DNA from: Cytobacillus oceanisediminis 2691
Lineage (GTDB): Bacteria; Bacillota; Bacilli; Bacillales; Cytobacillaceae
Assembly (NCBI RefSeq): GCF_000294775.2
Contig: NZ_CP015506.1
Span: 3,757,501-3,821,500 of the forward strand
Direction: 5' to 3'
Length of the DNA: 64,000 nt
In this document: one piece after another, positions 1 through 9,195 of the stretch
Position numbering within the stretch: the first letter of the stretch is position 1
How the letters are laid out: each line of letters starts with the position of its first letter
Made by a program: the position numbers and the translations under genes
Notes under the pieces: model-generated
What the model was told of the DNA's origin: nothing
The model's database searches: none
What the model saw: only the letters and a program-made list of their open reading frames with translations

Positions 1-171
1 ATCTTCCTCTTCAGCAAGTTCTGCACTGTTTTCCGAGTTTTCCACATCAGAAGCTCTAGAGGCTTTTAACTGGCTGGTATTTTCATATAGAAAAGCCTGA
101 GAAGGTGTGACGAGGCCAAATGTTAAAATGGTAACAAGTACAACAAAGGATTTTCTCAGCCAATTCGGCAT
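1..171 (-). CDS. ypjP: YpjP-like exported protein, N-terminal part
   Basis: Only the first 57 codons are in the window; the gene runs off the left edge. The start has a good ribosome site (AAGGAAGG). The N-terminus has two basic residues followed by a hydrophobic stretch (FVVLVTILTFGLV) and a possible cleavage region near TPSQA, so it is a signal peptide or membrane anchor; an acidic Glu/Asp/Ser-rich stretch follows. The pattern and the position next to ypiP and brxA match YpjP of Bacillus subtilis, whose function is unknown. The name rests on gene order and the N-terminal motif only. Confidence 0.65.
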   Translation of the reverse strand, partial: MPNWLRKSFVVLVTILTFGLVTPSQAFLYENTSQLKASRASDVENSENSAELAEEED

Positions 172-192
172 GTTTTTTCGCCTTCCTTTCTG

Positions 193-1371
193 CTAAGCAA
201 TGATTTTCTTAAATATGCCGCTTTTTTCAATATTTGCGGCAGCTTGCTTTAATACATCTTCGGGCTGAACAAGTGCAATCCGAACATATCCCTCACCCCA
301 TTGGCCAAAGGCACTTCCAGGGGTTACGACTACGCCGGAGCGGTTAATCAAGTCAACCGCAAAATCCCGGGAGGAGCTGTATCCATTTGGAACCTCAGCC
401 CACAAAAACATTGACCCCTCCGGCTTGCTGATATCCCACCCGATGTTTTTCAGCTCTTTTAATAATACATCTCTTCTTTTTCTATATGTTTCTCTCAAGT
501 CCTTCAAAAAAGAGGACTGATCATTCAATGCTTTCACTGCAGCTGACTGCACCGGCAAGAATACTCCATAATCCAAATTGGATTTGAAGTTGGCCAGCAG
601 CGCAATAAGCTGCTGATTACCGGCAGCATATGCCACCCTGCATCCTGTCATATTAAAGCTTTTTGATAGTGAATTCATTTCAATCCCTACATCTATTGCC
701 CCTGTAACAGACAAAAAACTTAGAGGTCTCTTCTCATAATAAAGTTCTGAATACGCAAAATCATGCAATACAGCAAAGCCGTACTTCTTTGCCAGATGGA
801 TCACCTGAAGAAAAAACTCTTCTGTCGCCATTGCAGGAACGGGATTGCCGGGGAAATTCAGAATCATTAATTTCGTGTTTGCGAGTATTTCATCAGGGAT
901 TTCATCAAAATCCGGCAGGAAGCTACTGTCCTTTTTTAAGGGCATGCCGTACATCTTTGCCCCGGCCAATGCTGCACCTGCAGCATAAGCAGTATATCCC
1001 GGGTCCGGGACTAGGATATACTCTCCAGGGTTGCATAGAACCATCGGCAAATGAACCAGCCCGTCCTGGGAACCCATTAAAAGCAGCACCTCTGAAGATT
1101 CAAGATTCACTTCAAAATTTCGTTTATAATAGCTGCAGACTGCAGTATGAAATTCATTTGTACCTGTTAACGAGTACCCATATGATTCTGGTTCCCGGGT
1201 TCCTCTTGCTAACTCCTCCATAACAAAAGCGGGAGGGGGCAAATCAGGGCTGCCAATGCTCAAATCAATCACCGGAAATCCGTCTGAAAGTTTCGAATTC
1301 TTAATTTGGGACAATTCAGCAAACACACTTTCCGGAAAAGAAGCCATTCTTTTTGAAATAGGAAATTCCAT
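193..1371 (-). CDS. PLP-dependent class I/II aminotransferase
   Basis: A fold-type I aminotransferase of 392 residues that transfers amino groups with pyridoxal phosphate. The N-terminal substrate-binding pattern (IDLSIGSPDLPPP), the NFPGNP motif and the PLP-lysine motif SLSKSFNMTG near residue 238 are visible, followed by the C-terminal arginine in GYVRIAL. An ATG nine codons upstream is possible, but the ATG at 1371 follows GAGGAAGG at proper distance and gives the family's usual N-terminus. The sequence resembles the DapL/PatA-like enzymes of Bacillaceae; the true amino donor cannot be told. It is an insertion relative to the B. subtilis order ypjP-ypiP and lies only about 20 bp from ypjP, so the two may share a transcript. 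Confidence 0.85.
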   Translation of the reverse strand: MEFPISKRMASFPESVFAELSQIKNSKLSDGFPVIDLSIGSPDLPPPAFVMEELARGTREPESYGYSLTGTNEFHTAVCSYYKRNFEVNLESSEVLLLMGSQDGLVHLPMVLCNPGEYILVPDPGYTAYAAGAALAGAKMYGMPLKKDSSFLPDFDEIPDEILANTKLMILNFPGNPVPAMATEEFFLQVIHLAKKYGFAVLHDFAYSELYYEKRPLSFLSVTGAIDVGIEMNSLSKSFNMTGCRVAYAAGNQQLIALLANFKSNLDYGVFLPVQSAAVKALNDQSSFLKDLRETYRKRRDVLLKELKNIGWDISKPEGSMFLWAEVPNGYSSSRDFAVDLINRSGVVVTPGSAFGQWGEGYVRIALVQPEDVLKQAAANIEKSGIFKKIIA

Positions 1372-1577
1372 AGTATCCTTCCTCGCTATGTATCTCAATT
1401 CTATTTTTCTATTATACTTCTTTTCGAATCAAATTTAAATTGATTTCATGTATCGTTAAAAAGAACAATAGATATATAGTGAAAAATATATTTGCCGGAT
1501 TATAAATCAGCAAAGCGGGAATAATAAGAACAAATCGTTTTCTTCAAGCCGAGGAGAATAAAAAGGGGGAAATTCAA

Positions 1578-1655
1578 ATGGATTGGTCTGTATTCTTTGT
1601 TATTGCAAGCCTTTTGCTGATGGCTTACTTTGTTTATCTGGCCATCGCAGATTAA
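1578..1655 (+). CDS. 25-residue hydrophobic peptide
   Basis: A very short gene with a strong ribosome site (AAAAGGGGGAAATTCAAATG) and its own terminator directly after the stop. The product is nearly one membrane helix, with an acidic residue at each end (MDW at the start, IAD at the end). It is encoded opposite to both neighbours. I do not recognise a family. The ribosome site and terminator argue that it is expressed, but the length means it could also be chance. Confidence 0.5.
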   Translation: MDWSVFFVIASLLLMAYFVYLAIAD

Positions 1656-1661
1656 ATAAGA

Positions 1662-1690
1662 AGGTGCCTGGTATTCAGGCACTTTTTCTT
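1662..1690. terminator. Bidirectional terminator
   Basis: A perfect 7-bp stem (GTGCCTG/CAGGCAC, loop GTATT) is followed by TTTTTCTT on the + strand, ending the 25-residue peptide gene. On the - strand it follows the end of ypiP with a weaker T-rich tail. Confidence 0.75.
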
Positions 1691-2462
1691 ATTTTTCAAT
1701 TACCCCAAAATGAAATTTCGATGACTTTCTTTCAATTACTTTGAAGCCATATCGGTCAAACCTTGAACTTCTAAAGTGATCCTTCAGAACCACTCTCTGT
1801 CTGGCTGCTCTTTTTGCATGAAAAATAACTTCCTCTGACAGGTCCTCATAAACAGCAAAGTTCCTCAGTGCTTTAATCCCCTCTGACTCAAGGATTTTTT
1901 CTTCAAACATGGGATCAAAATATACAACGTCATAACTGTCCGGGGGCAATTTTTTCAAATAAGGAAGGGCCATTGACGACTCCACCTTTATTCTTCTCAT
2001 TGCCTGATTCATACTATCAAGCCCGGAGTCCCATTGTCTAAGGCCATTCGCCACCAGGAAGGAAAGATATTTATTTCCTTCCAGCCCTGTAACTTTGCCT
2101 TTACTCCCTGCTGCATAACTGGCTGTTATGCTGTCCGAGGCCAGTCCAAGGGTACAATCTAGAATACTGCTGCCTTCTTTAAGCCCCGCAGCCTGAAGAA
2201 AAGGATCACCCTCTCCTTTTAGGAGACGCTTTACTCTGAACATCGCTGAACTGGGATGAAAGAAAAATGGCTGGCTTTCACCTATCGGAAAAAGCTCCAA
2301 ACGTTCTTTTCCAACTACTATGCAGTCTTCAGGAACTTGTTTTTGGATCATTCCTACAGACCTTTTATTCCTGCTGATATATTCTGCACCCAATTGTTCG
2401 GCAATTTTTTTTGCTTTTTCTTTCATTGCTTCATTGGTGCGTCCGGCAGTTGTAATAATCAT
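1689..2462 (-). CDS. ypiP: SAM-dependent methyltransferase, RsmJ-like (YpiP)
   Basis: A 257-residue class I methyltransferase. The SAM-binding start (SSILDCTLGLASDS, where the second half is typical of RsmJ) and the catalytic-region motif YFDPMFEE, matching the DPMF motif of the RsmJ/DUF548 family that methylates 16S rRNA in Escherichia coli, are visible. The reading frame opens with GTG at 2471, but the ATG at 2462 sits 6 nt after AGGTG, so I use it. The order ypjP-(aminotransferase)-ypiP-brxA is as in B. subtilis. The RNA target is inferred from the family; the B. subtilis protein is uncharacterised as far as I know. Confidence 0.85.
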   Translation of the reverse strand: MIITTAGRTNEAMKEKAKKIAEQLGAEYISRNKRSVGMIQKQVPEDCIVVGKERLELFPIGESQPFFFHPSSAMFRVKRLLKGEGDPFLQAAGLKEGSSILDCTLGLASDSITASYAAGSKGKVTGLEGNKYLSFLVANGLRQWDSGLDSMNQAMRRIKVESSMALPYLKKLPPDSYDVVYFDPMFEEKILESEGIKALRNFAVYEDLSEEVIFHAKRAARQRVVLKDHFRSSRFDRYGFKVIERKSSKFHFGVIEK

Positions 2463-2493
2463 TGTGTTCACCTGAATTTCTTAATTTTGCTAT

Positions 2494-2528
2494 AAAAAAA
2501 GGGTGCCAGCAGACACCCCGTTTTGTTT
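2494..2528 (-). terminator. Terminator after brxA
   Basis: On the - strand a GGGTG/CACCC-type hairpin is followed by a run of seven T. It lies between the brxA stop and the ypiP start, so ypiP must have its own promoter or depend on readthrough. Confidence 0.75.
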
Positions 2529-2541
2529 AATCTTTATATTC

Positions 2542-2976
2542 TCAGCAATTCGCCTCAAAAGCCGCAAGAAGATTTTCCATGATCGCTTCCATGGAATGGT
2601 CTTCAATATCATGGCGGTGAATGAAGTGCACAACTTCCTTCCCTTTTAAAACAGCCATAGAAGGAGATGAAGGCTCATATCCATCAAAGTACTCGCGCAT
2701 TTTAGCTGTTGCCTCTTTATCCTGTCCTGCAAACACCGTCACTAAATGATCAGGTTTCTTTTCACTGCGTAAAACGGCCTGTGTAGCTGCCGGCCGAGCC
2801 AGTCCAGCAGCACAGCCGCAAACTGAATTGACAACAACAAGAGCTGTTCCTTCAAGACCTTCCATAAACTGCTCTACATCCTCTGAAGCCGTCAGTTCTT
2901 TAAAACCAGCCTGTACAAGCTCCTCACGCATCGGCTTTACCATTTGTTTCATATATTCTTCATATGCCATAGACAT
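2542..2976 (-). CDS. brxA: Bacilliredoxin BrxA (YphP)
   Basis: A 144-residue thioredoxin-fold protein that removes bacillithiol from S-bacillithiolated cytosolic proteins. The active-site motif SVCGCAAGLARPA is present, with the CGC form typical of the YphP/YqiW (BrxA/BrxB) family. The N-terminus (MSMAYEEYMKQMV) is the YphP type, so BrxA is preferred over BrxB. The start follows AAGGAGGAGG. It sits between ypiP and ilvD as in B. subtilis and ends at its own terminator. Confidence 0.93.
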   Translation of the reverse strand: MSMAYEEYMKQMVKPMREELVQAGFKELTASEDVEQFMEGLEGTALVVVNSVCGCAAGLARPAATQAVLRSEKKPDHLVTVFAGQDKEATAKMREYFDGYEPSSPSMAVLKGKEVVHFIHRHDIEDHSMEAIMENLLAAFEANC

Positions 2977-3143
2977 AAAATTGCCTCCTCCTTAAGCTGC
3001 AGTTTGTAAAGTAAGCATACTATAACGTATGATCTTTATGCAATTTTTCTATGCCGGGTATTACTTTGTAATCCTTTTTATCGTCCTATTACGGTGTTCT
3101 ATCGTCTTAAATCACATACATATCGGCCAAAAACTCTTATCAG

Positions 3144-3177
3144 CAAGAAAGCCAGTCATAAATGACCGGCTTTCTTA
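3144..3177 (-). terminator. Terminator after ilvD
   Basis: An inverted repeat with arms AAGCCGGTCATTT and a matching partner is followed by TTTCTT on the - strand, just after the ilvD stop. Confidence 0.75.
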
Positions 3178-3183
3178 ACATTA

Positions 3184-4869
3184 TTAAATTTTCATAACGC
3201 CGCCTGTGCTGGCATTGGTTACAAGTTTCGAATAACGGGCAAGATACCCTTTTTTGACCTTTGGCTCGAAGCCTTGCCAATTGGCTTTGCGTTCTTCAAA
3301 TTCTTCATCGGAGATTTCCAGGTTGATTGTACGGTTATTCAAATCCAATTCAATGATATCTCCATTTTCCACGAATGCAATAGGCCCGCCTTCAGCAGCC
3401 TCAGGAGAAATGTGCCCAATGCTGATCCCCCTGGAAGCCCCTGAGAAACGGCCATCTGTAATCAGGCCGACTTTTGCCCCAAGTCCCCGGCCAACAATCT
3501 GGGAAGTAGGTGCAAGCATCTCCGGCATTCCAGGCCCTCCTTTAGGACCCTCATATCGAATGACTACAACATGGCCTTCCTGCACTTTGCCGGTAATGAT
3601 TCCGGATAATGCCTCTTCCTGCGAATCAAAGCAGATGGCTGGTCCTCTATGGTATCCGCCTACTGATTCATCAACAGCACCGACTTTTATAATTGATCCT
3701 TCAGGAGCAAGATTTCCAAACAGAACTGCCAGCCCTCCGCGTTCAGAATGCGGATTCTCCAGGGTACGGATTACGTTTTTATCCAGAATTTCACTGCCTG
3801 CAACATTCTCCCTTAGCGTCTTTCCGGTAACCGTCAGACAATCTCCATTCAGGGCGTCCGGCTTTTTAAGCAATTCATTGATGATCGCACTGACTCCACC
3901 CGCATTATGAACATCTTCAATATGATAATCTGAAGCAGGAGCAATCTTCGCTAAATGCGGAACCCGGTTGGCAATCTGATTAATTCGTTCAATCGGATAT
4001 TCAAATTCGGCTTCGTGAGCAAGTGCCAATGTGTGAAGAACTGTATTGGTTGACCCGCCCATTGCCATATCCAGGGCAAATGCATTGTCAATCGCATCAA
4101 TTGTAACGATATCGCGCGGCTTGATGTCTTTTTTTATTAATTCCATCAGCTGCTTGGCTGAACGTTTAACAAACTCTTTTCTCTCTTCTGATACTGCCAG
4201 AATCGTCCCATTGCCAGGAAGTGCAAGACCCAGCCCTTCTGCCAGACAGTTCATGGAATTTGCAGTGAACATTCCGGAACATGATCCGCAAGTCGGACAG
4301 GCAACCTGCTCGATTTCCTGAAGCCTTTTTTCATCGATTTGTCCAGATTCAAAGGCACCTACACCCTCAAAGACAGAGCTTAAAGATAAAGGTTTTCCGC
4401 TTGAATCAACGCCAGCTTTCATCGGGCCTCCGCTGACAAAAACGGTTGGAATATTAACCCTTAAGGCCCCCATCATCATTCCAGGCGTAATTTTATCGCA
4501 GTTCGGGATACAGACCATTCCGTCAAACCAGTGTGCAGAAACAACTGTTTCAAGTGAGTCTGCAATGATTTCGCGGCTTGGCAGAGAATAGCGCATGCCA
4601 ATATGGCCCATGGCAATTCCATCATCTACTCCGATGGTATTAAATTCAAATGGAACTCCTCCTGCTTCACGGATTGCTTCTTTAACAATTTTACCGAATT
4701 CCTGCAAATGCACATGTCCAGGTACGATATCAATATAGGAATTGCACACAGCAATAAATGGTTTTCCGAAATCCTCTTCCTTTACCCCGGCAGCACGCAG
4801 CAAGCTGCGGTGCGGAGCCCGGTCTGTGCCTTTTTTGATCATATCACTTCTCATCTGTGAGCCAGTCAT
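3184..4869 (-). CDS. ilvD: Dihydroxy-acid dehydratase
   Basis: The third common enzyme of isoleucine and valine synthesis; it dehydrates 2,3-dihydroxy-acids to 2-keto acids using an Fe-S cluster. At 561 residues it has the normal length. Cluster and family motifs are visible: [22 protein letters not shown] and [19 protein letters not shown], plus the C-terminal [11 protein letters not shown] signature. The start (MTGSQMRSD) follows GGAGGT. It stands alone, apart from any ilvBHC-leu genes, as in B. subtilis, and has a long upstream gap. No T-box leader is visible. Confidence 0.98.
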   Translation of the reverse strand: MTGSQMRSDMIKKGTDRAPHRSLLRAAGVKEEDFGKPFIAVCNSYIDIVPGHVHLQEFGKIVKEAIREAGGVPFEFNTIGVDDGIAMGHIGMRYSLPSREIIADSLETVVSAHWFDGMVCIPNCDKITPGMMMGALRVNIPTVFVSGGPMKAGVDSSGKPLSLSSVFEGVGAFESGQIDEKRLQEIEQVACPTCGSCSGMFTANSMNCLAEGLGLALPGNGTILAVSEERKEFVKRSAKQLMELIKKDIKPRDIVTIDAIDNAFALDMAMGGSTNTVLHTLALAHEAEFEYPIERINQIANRVPHLAKIAPASDYHIEDVHNAGGVSAIINELLKKPDALNGDCLTVTGKTLRENVAGSEILDKNVIRTLENPHSERGGLAVLFGNLAPEGSIIKVGAVDESVGGYHRGPAICFDSQEEALSGIITGKVQEGHVVVIRYEGPKGGPGMPEMLAPTSQIVGRGLGAKVGLITDGRFSGASRGISIGHISPEAAEGGPIAFVENGDIIELDLNNRTINLEISDEEFEERKANWQGFEPKVKKGYLARYSKLVTNASTGGVMKI

Positions 4870-5181
4870 AGTATGTAATACCTCCGTTTACCCTAGATTC
4901 ATAATCTCTTATTCTATGGGAATAATATGATAAGCCTCCTGCTCCCAAATATTTTCTTTCCAATATAGACCCTTTTTCGGATAATTTCAATAATTTTTAC
5001 AAATTTATTATAATTTTTCGCTTTAAATGGGTGAAACTGCAGTGTGTGTGAGTTATGGAATTCAATAATTGAGGACGGGACATTCTATAAAAAGCCGGGC
5101 ACACAATTTTGCTTCAGTCGTTACCTTATTACTGCTGCCGTCTTTCCTAAGACGCCGGGAACAATTCCTTATATGCCCAAC
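4870..5181. other. Intergenic region upstream of ilvD
   Basis: About 310 bp without a convincing gene. The part near ilvD (4960-5030) is very AT-rich on the - strand and should hold the ilvD promoter. I looked for a T-box leader (T-box motif plus terminator) and did not find one. An AT-rich palindrome-like stretch near 4990-5015 only weakly resembles a CodY site. Confidence 0.5.
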
Positions 5182-5224
5182 AAAAAAACCGCTCCAGATT
5201 TTCATTCTGTGAGCGGTTTTTTCC
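5182..5224 (-). terminator. Terminator after ypgR
   Basis: On the - strand an AACCGCTC-type stem with a 14-nt loop is followed by six T, directly after the ypgR stop. The symmetric A and T runs would let it work on the + strand too. Confidence 0.75.
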
Positions 5225-5232
5225 TGTAATTA

Positions 5233-6366
5233 TTACTGGCCCTGTTTCCGGGATTCAGTCATCTGTTTCCAAACTGACCCTTTTGCTTCTTCTCCATGTT
5301 CAATTCTTTCAATAGCCAATTTGATTTGCATGCTGACTTCGAATTCCGGATCGTCTTCTGCTGCTTTTAAAGCAGGAAGCACACTTTCATCACCCACTTC
5401 GTAAAGGAACATAGCCGCACGCCAGCGCACAAGTTTACTGTCATCCTGCAGTGCTTCCTTCATGGCGTCCATTGCTTCTTCAAATCCCAGGTCTGACAAA
5501 CAATCCCCTGCTGTACGTCTTACAGTAACCGTTTTATCCTTTAATGCTTTGTAGAGGAGAGGCAGGACACTCTTTTCCTCAATCATCCCAAGATAAACTG
5601 TCGCAAGTCTTCTGATTGAAGCCTTCTCATCTTTAAGCGCTTTTTCAAGCACAGGCAGGTCCTCCAGTTCAGGATCATCCATCTGTTCGAGTTTTTGATA
5701 GCGCTCCCGCCAATCTGGGGAATCCAGATCTTCGACAGACAGTTTAAGAAGGGAACGTGCGTGTTTTTCCTCCGCTTTATCCGGGCTTTTTGCCGTTTTA
5801 ACAAGTATCTGGAGTCTTGCTTCTGGATAGGCAGCCATTAGTTCTTCAACAATATCATGGCCAACTTGGTCAAAGTCTCCATAGCGGACACCGAATTCTT
5901 TCCACTTGCGGACCATGACAACGTTATCTGCAGGATCCTGGGCCTCTGAAACAGCACTGATAAAGTTTTCAGGAAGTCCAAAGCGCTTTTCTTCTGTGCC
6001 GTCAGTCAGTTTCACCTGCATGGGAATTCCTTTATACATTTGGACTAACACTTGGACTTCGCCAAAATGTTCATCGATGCCGTTGTCTTCTGTGCCTTCA
6101 TTTTCCACATCCTCGCCAAAAGCGGATCTTACTTGAGGGAGAAGCTCTTTCCAGTCATATTTCGCATTTCTTTCGACAGCAAGGAAATCGGCAACATGGT
6201 ACACCCCTTTGATTCCTTCAATTTCAAGTATATCTAGAATAATCTTTGGAGCTCCTTCCTTTTTTTCCTTTTTATAATTATTGGCCTTCCCCATCGGAAG
6301 CTCTTCATCAAGAATAACCTTCATAGTGTTTGGACTTGGTGTTGGTTCGATTGCTTTTATTCTCAA
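5233..6366 (-). CDS. ypgR: YpgR/CvfC-family protein, Nfu-N and HEAT repeats
   Basis: A 377-residue cytosolic protein. The first 90 residues match the Nfu N-terminal domain (IKAIEPTPSPNTMKVILDEE, with GVYHVADFLAVERN later); the last 170 form HEAT-like repeats (SIRRLATVYLGMIEEKSVLP and similar units). The Staphylococcus relative is called conserved virulence factor C; its biochemical role is not established. The frame opens at a GTG (6375), but a TTG at 6366 lies at correct distance from AAGGGTGA and gives the family start LRIKAIEPTPSP. An ilvD-ypgR-ypgQ order is as in B. subtilis, with an ABC-F gene inserted here. Opening with TTG suggests modest translation. Confidence 0.88.
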   Translation of the reverse strand: MRIKAIEPTPSPNTMKVILDEELPMGKANNYKKEKKEGAPKIILDILEIEGIKGVYHVADFLAVERNAKYDWKELLPQVRSAFGEDVENEGTEDNGIDEHFGEVQVLVQMYKGIPMQVKLTDGTEEKRFGLPENFISAVSEAQDPADNVVMVRKWKEFGVRYGDFDQVGHDIVEELMAAYPEARLQILVKTAKSPDKAEEKHARSLLKLSVEDLDSPDWRERYQKLEQMDDPELEDLPVLEKALKDEKASIRRLATVYLGMIEEKSVLPLLYKALKDKTVTVRRTAGDCLSDLGFEEAMDAMKEALQDDSKLVRWRAAMFLYEVGDESVLPALKAAEDDPEFEVSMQIKLAIERIEHGEEAKGSVWKQMTESRKQGQ

Positions 6367-6460
6367 AAGTATCACCCTTTTTTATATATTCACGATGGTA
6401 ACTGGTATTATTTTAACATAAGGAGATTATCGAGGCATTTTAGCTGTTTCTGAATATGCA

Positions 6461-6488
6461 AAGAAACCCGGGAAAAATCCCCGGGTAT
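6461..6488 (-). terminator. Terminator after the ABC-F gene
   Basis: ACCCGGGG and CCCGGGT arms around a short loop are followed by TTCTTT on the - strand, directly after the ABC-F stop. Confidence 0.7.
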
Positions 6489-6491
6489 GAA

Positions 6492-8372
6492 TTATTCATT
6501 TTCAGCTGCTTCTGAAAGATAGCTCCATCTCTCAATCAAGTATTCAAGCTCTTCATTCAGCTTTGTTTCTTCTTCTACTAAGGCCTGACCCTTTTCAAAG
6601 TCACTGCCGATGCTGGCCATTTCTGAGGAAATCGCTTCGAGACGGGATTCAGCCGCTTCAATTTTACCCTCGATTTCTTCCCATTCCTTTTTTTCTTTGT
6701 AGCTCATTCTCTTCTTTTTCGGCTTAGTTTCCCTCGCCTTTTTGGGGGCATGATCAGCTTCCTGAACAGGCTTGGCATTCTCGCTTTCAAGAAATTCACT
6801 GTAATTTCCATAGTAGGATTCGATTTTGCCCTCGCCTTTTAATACAAGAAGCTGCTCAGCCACTTTATCCAGGAAGTAGCGGTCATGCGAAACTGTAATG
6901 ACTACACCGGGAAAATCTTCAAGATAATCTTCGAGAACCGTTAGGGTTTGAGTATCAAGGTTATTGGTCGGCTCATCAAGCAGAAGAACATTAGGCTCAG
7001 ACATTAAGATTTTCAATAAATACAGCCTTCGTTTTTCCCCGCCGGAAAGCTTGCGGATAGGAGTGCCGTGAGAATAGGCCGGAAATAGGAAGCGCTCAAG
7101 CATTTGAGCTGCAGAAATCGTTTTGCCATCGGATGTTTCAACCACTTCTGCTGTTTCTTTGAGGTATTCGATCATGCGCTTGTTCTCATCCATATCTTCG
7201 CTTTCCTGTGTATAGTAAGCGATTTTTACTGTCTGCCCAATAATGCGCTTACCTGAGTCAAGCGGAATCCGGCCTGCCAGTATGTTAAGCAGAGTAGATT
7301 TCCCCGTTCCATTTCTTCCGATAATCCCTATTCTATCCCCTGGTTTTACAAGAAGATCAAAATGATCCAGAATCGTTTGAGCGCCATACTTTTTTGAAGC
7401 AGATTCGAGTTCAAATACCTGTTTTCCTAGGCGGCTGCCGCTTAGGGACATATCCAATTTTTCGGAGGATTTAACTGAAGCAAGCTGGCTGTCAAGGGTT
7501 TCAAACCGCTGGATTCTGGCTTTTTGTTTGGTGGTACGGGCTTTTGCACCTCTTCTGATCCATTCCAGTTCCCTTCTGAACAGATTTTTCTGCTTATCGA
7601 TGGCTGCCGCCTCATTTTCCTCTCTTACCGCCTTTGCTTCAAGGAATGCAGCATAATTCCCTTTATAGCTGTATAGATTTCCGCCTTCAAGTTCAAACAT
7701 TCTATTTGTAACCCGGTCAAGGAAATAACGATCATGTGTTACAAGGAGCAGAGCCCCCCTGTACCTGCCCAGATATTCTTCCAGCCATTTGACCGATTCA
7801 AAATCAAGATGATTTGTCGGCTCGTCAAGAATCAGCAAGTCAGGTGACTGGATCAATACTTGTGCCAGGGCAACCCGTTTTTTTTGCCCGCCAGAAAGCT
7901 CTCCAATCTTTTTGCTGAACTCCTCGATACCCAGCTTAGTGAGTATCGTTTTTGCATCGGTGTTCACTTCCCAGGCATCAAGGGTATCCATTCTTTTTTG
8001 AAGTTCGAAAAGATTTTGCTGAATGTCTGTATCTTCGGGGTGCATGCTAAGCTCCAGCAGGGCTTGTTCATATTCTCTCTGCAGTACAAGAATTGGCGCA
8101 TCTCCTGCAAAAACCTGCTCGAGAACTGTTAAATCATAGTTGAGTTCAGGCTGCTGTGCTGAATATGAAATGGTGTAATCTCTAGGAGTGACTATTTCTC
8201 CAGAGTCTGGCAGGTCAACACCGGCAATCACTTTAAGCAGGGAAGATTTCCCTGTACCGTTTACACCGATCAGTCCTGCTCTTTCTTTTTCAGCGATTGT
8301 AAAAGATATATCATTAAAAAGTTCTTTCTCTCCATATGTTTTTGTAACATTTTCAACAGAGATCATCTTCAT
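6492..8372 (-). CDS. ABC-F family ribosome-associated ATPase (YfmR-like)
   Basis: A 626-residue soluble protein with two ABC ATPase domains and no membrane segments, so it acts on ribosomes, not in transport. Walker A motifs GVNGTGKSS (near residue 37) and GRNGTGKST (near 345), signatures LSGGQKKR and LSGGEKRR, and Walker B motifs LLILDEPTNHLD and VLLLDEPTNNLD are present, joined by a basic linker and ending in a charged coiled-coil tail (KKARETKPKKKR onward) typical of Uup/YfmR. The start chosen overlaps the ypgQ stop (ATGA), giving translational coupling; an ATG two codons later is equally good. YfmR is linked to relief of stalled ribosomes; the assignment here is by architecture. Confidence 0.9.
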   Translation of the reverse strand: MKMISVENVTKTYGEKELFNDISFTIAEKERAGLIGVNGTGKSSLLKVIAGVDLPDSGEIVTPRDYTISYSAQQPELNYDLTVLEQVFAGDAPILVLQREYEQALLELSMHPEDTDIQQNLFELQKRMDTLDAWEVNTDAKTILTKLGIEEFSKKIGELSGGQKKRVALAQVLIQSPDLLILDEPTNHLDFESVKWLEEYLGRYRGALLLVTHDRYFLDRVTNRMFELEGGNLYSYKGNYAAFLEAKAVREENEAAAIDKQKNLFRRELEWIRRGAKARTTKQKARIQRFETLDSQLASVKSSEKLDMSLSGSRLGKQVFELESASKKYGAQTILDHFDLLVKPGDRIGIIGRNGTGKSTLLNILAGRIPLDSGKRIIGQTVKIAYYTQESEDMDENKRMIEYLKETAEVVETSDGKTISAAQMLERFLFPAYSHGTPIRKLSGGEKRRLYLLKILMSEPNVLLLDEPTNNLDTQTLTVLEDYLEDFPGVVITVSHDRYFLDKVAEQLLVLKGEGKIESYYGNYSEFLESENAKPVQEADHAPKKARETKPKKKRMSYKEKKEWEEIEGKIEAAESRLEAISSEMASIGSDFEKGQALVEEETKLNEELEYLIERWSYLSEAAENE

Positions 8373-9016
8373 GCTTGACCATTCCATTCTATAAAAAATT
8401 GATGCAGATATTTCTCCATAATTTGATGCCGCTCTTCTGCCATTTCCCTGGCAGTGTCAGTATTTAGCAGTTCTCTCAGCTTCAATAGCTTTTCGTAGAA
8501 ATGATTGATGGATGATGACTTACCATTCCGGTATTCATCTTCAGTCATTACTTTTCTGATTTCAAGGCCGGGATCATGAATTGGCTGCCCTTTTTTGCCG
8601 CCATAGGCAAATGCCCGTGCAATCCCCACAGCACCAATCGCATCCAATCGGTCCGCATCCTGGACTATTTTAGCTTCCACGGTTAAGACCTTCTTGTTAT
8701 TGCCTCCTTTAAAAGAAACTGAATCAATAATTGTCTTAATGCTGCTGGAAGCTTCTTCTGCAATCTCAATTTCCTGCAGAAAATCAGATAGCTTCCTTTC
8801 TCCAGCTTCCCTTGAAGTGTTCAGTTTAGCATCGGGTATATCATGAAGCAGTGCTGCCATTTCAATTAAAAAAGGATCTCCTGCTTGTTCCTTTTTAGCT
8901 ATGTAAAGGGCATTTTTTCTCACCCGCTCAATATGATGCCAGTCATGCCCGGTCGAATCTTCTCCGAGTGTATCCCGGACGAATTTTTCTGTTAAATGTA
9001 TATTTTTTTCCTTCAT
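8369..9016 (-). CDS. ypgQ: HD-domain phosphohydrolase YpgQ
   Basis: A 215-residue HD hydrolase. The metal ligands are clear: H in GHDWHHIERVR, the HD pair in ALLHDIPDAKL, and the final D in VQDADRLDAIGAVGIARAF. This arrangement matches YpgQ, a metal-dependent phosphohydrolase with nucleotide pyrophosphatase activity reported for the family. The frame continues nine codons upstream, but the ATG at 9016 follows AGGTGA closely and starts a typical N-terminus (MKEKNIHLTEKF). Its stop overlaps the ABC-F start by 4 bp, so the two are made together. Confidence 0.9.
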   Translation of the reverse strand: MKEKNIHLTEKFVRDTLGEDSTGHDWHHIERVRKNALYIAKKEQAGDPFLIEMAALLHDIPDAKLNTSREAGERKLSDFLQEIEIAEEASSSIKTIIDSVSFKGGNNKKVLTVEAKIVQDADRLDAIGAVGIARAFAYGGKKGQPIHDPGLEIRKVMTEDEYRNGKSSSINHFYEKLLKLRELLNTDTAREMAEERHQIMEKYLHQFFIEWNGQA

Positions 9017-9137
9017 TATTTCACCTGCTTTCAAACTCCACACTCCATTTTAACATTAGTCCCAAAAAGAAACGATGGCAAGGTAATGCTATATCTATAG
9101 AACCAGTTATTGGATTCATTCTTACAGACTGCACCGA

Positions 9138-9180
9138 TAAAAAAATGGTGCAGAAAACCAGTATTTGATTTCCTGCACCA
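9138..9180 (-). terminator. Terminator after degV
   Basis: GGTGCAG/CTGCACC arms around a long AT-rich loop are followed by seven T on the - strand, 16 bp after the degV stop. Confidence 0.75.
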
Positions 9181-9195
9181 GGTCCCTAAGCTATT

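Noticed and set aside
3254..3910. 218-residue frame opposite ilvD
   Set aside because: It is the antisense of a strongly conserved enzyme; its length reflects the codon use of ilvD, and there is no ribosome site.
4950..5040. CodY box upstream of ilvD
   Set aside because: Best match to AATTTTCWGAAAATT is about 10 of 15 in a very AT-rich region, close to chance.
4870..5232. T-box leader for ilvD
   Set aside because: No T-box sequence or matching antiterminator was found; the hairpin at 5182 terminates ypgR.
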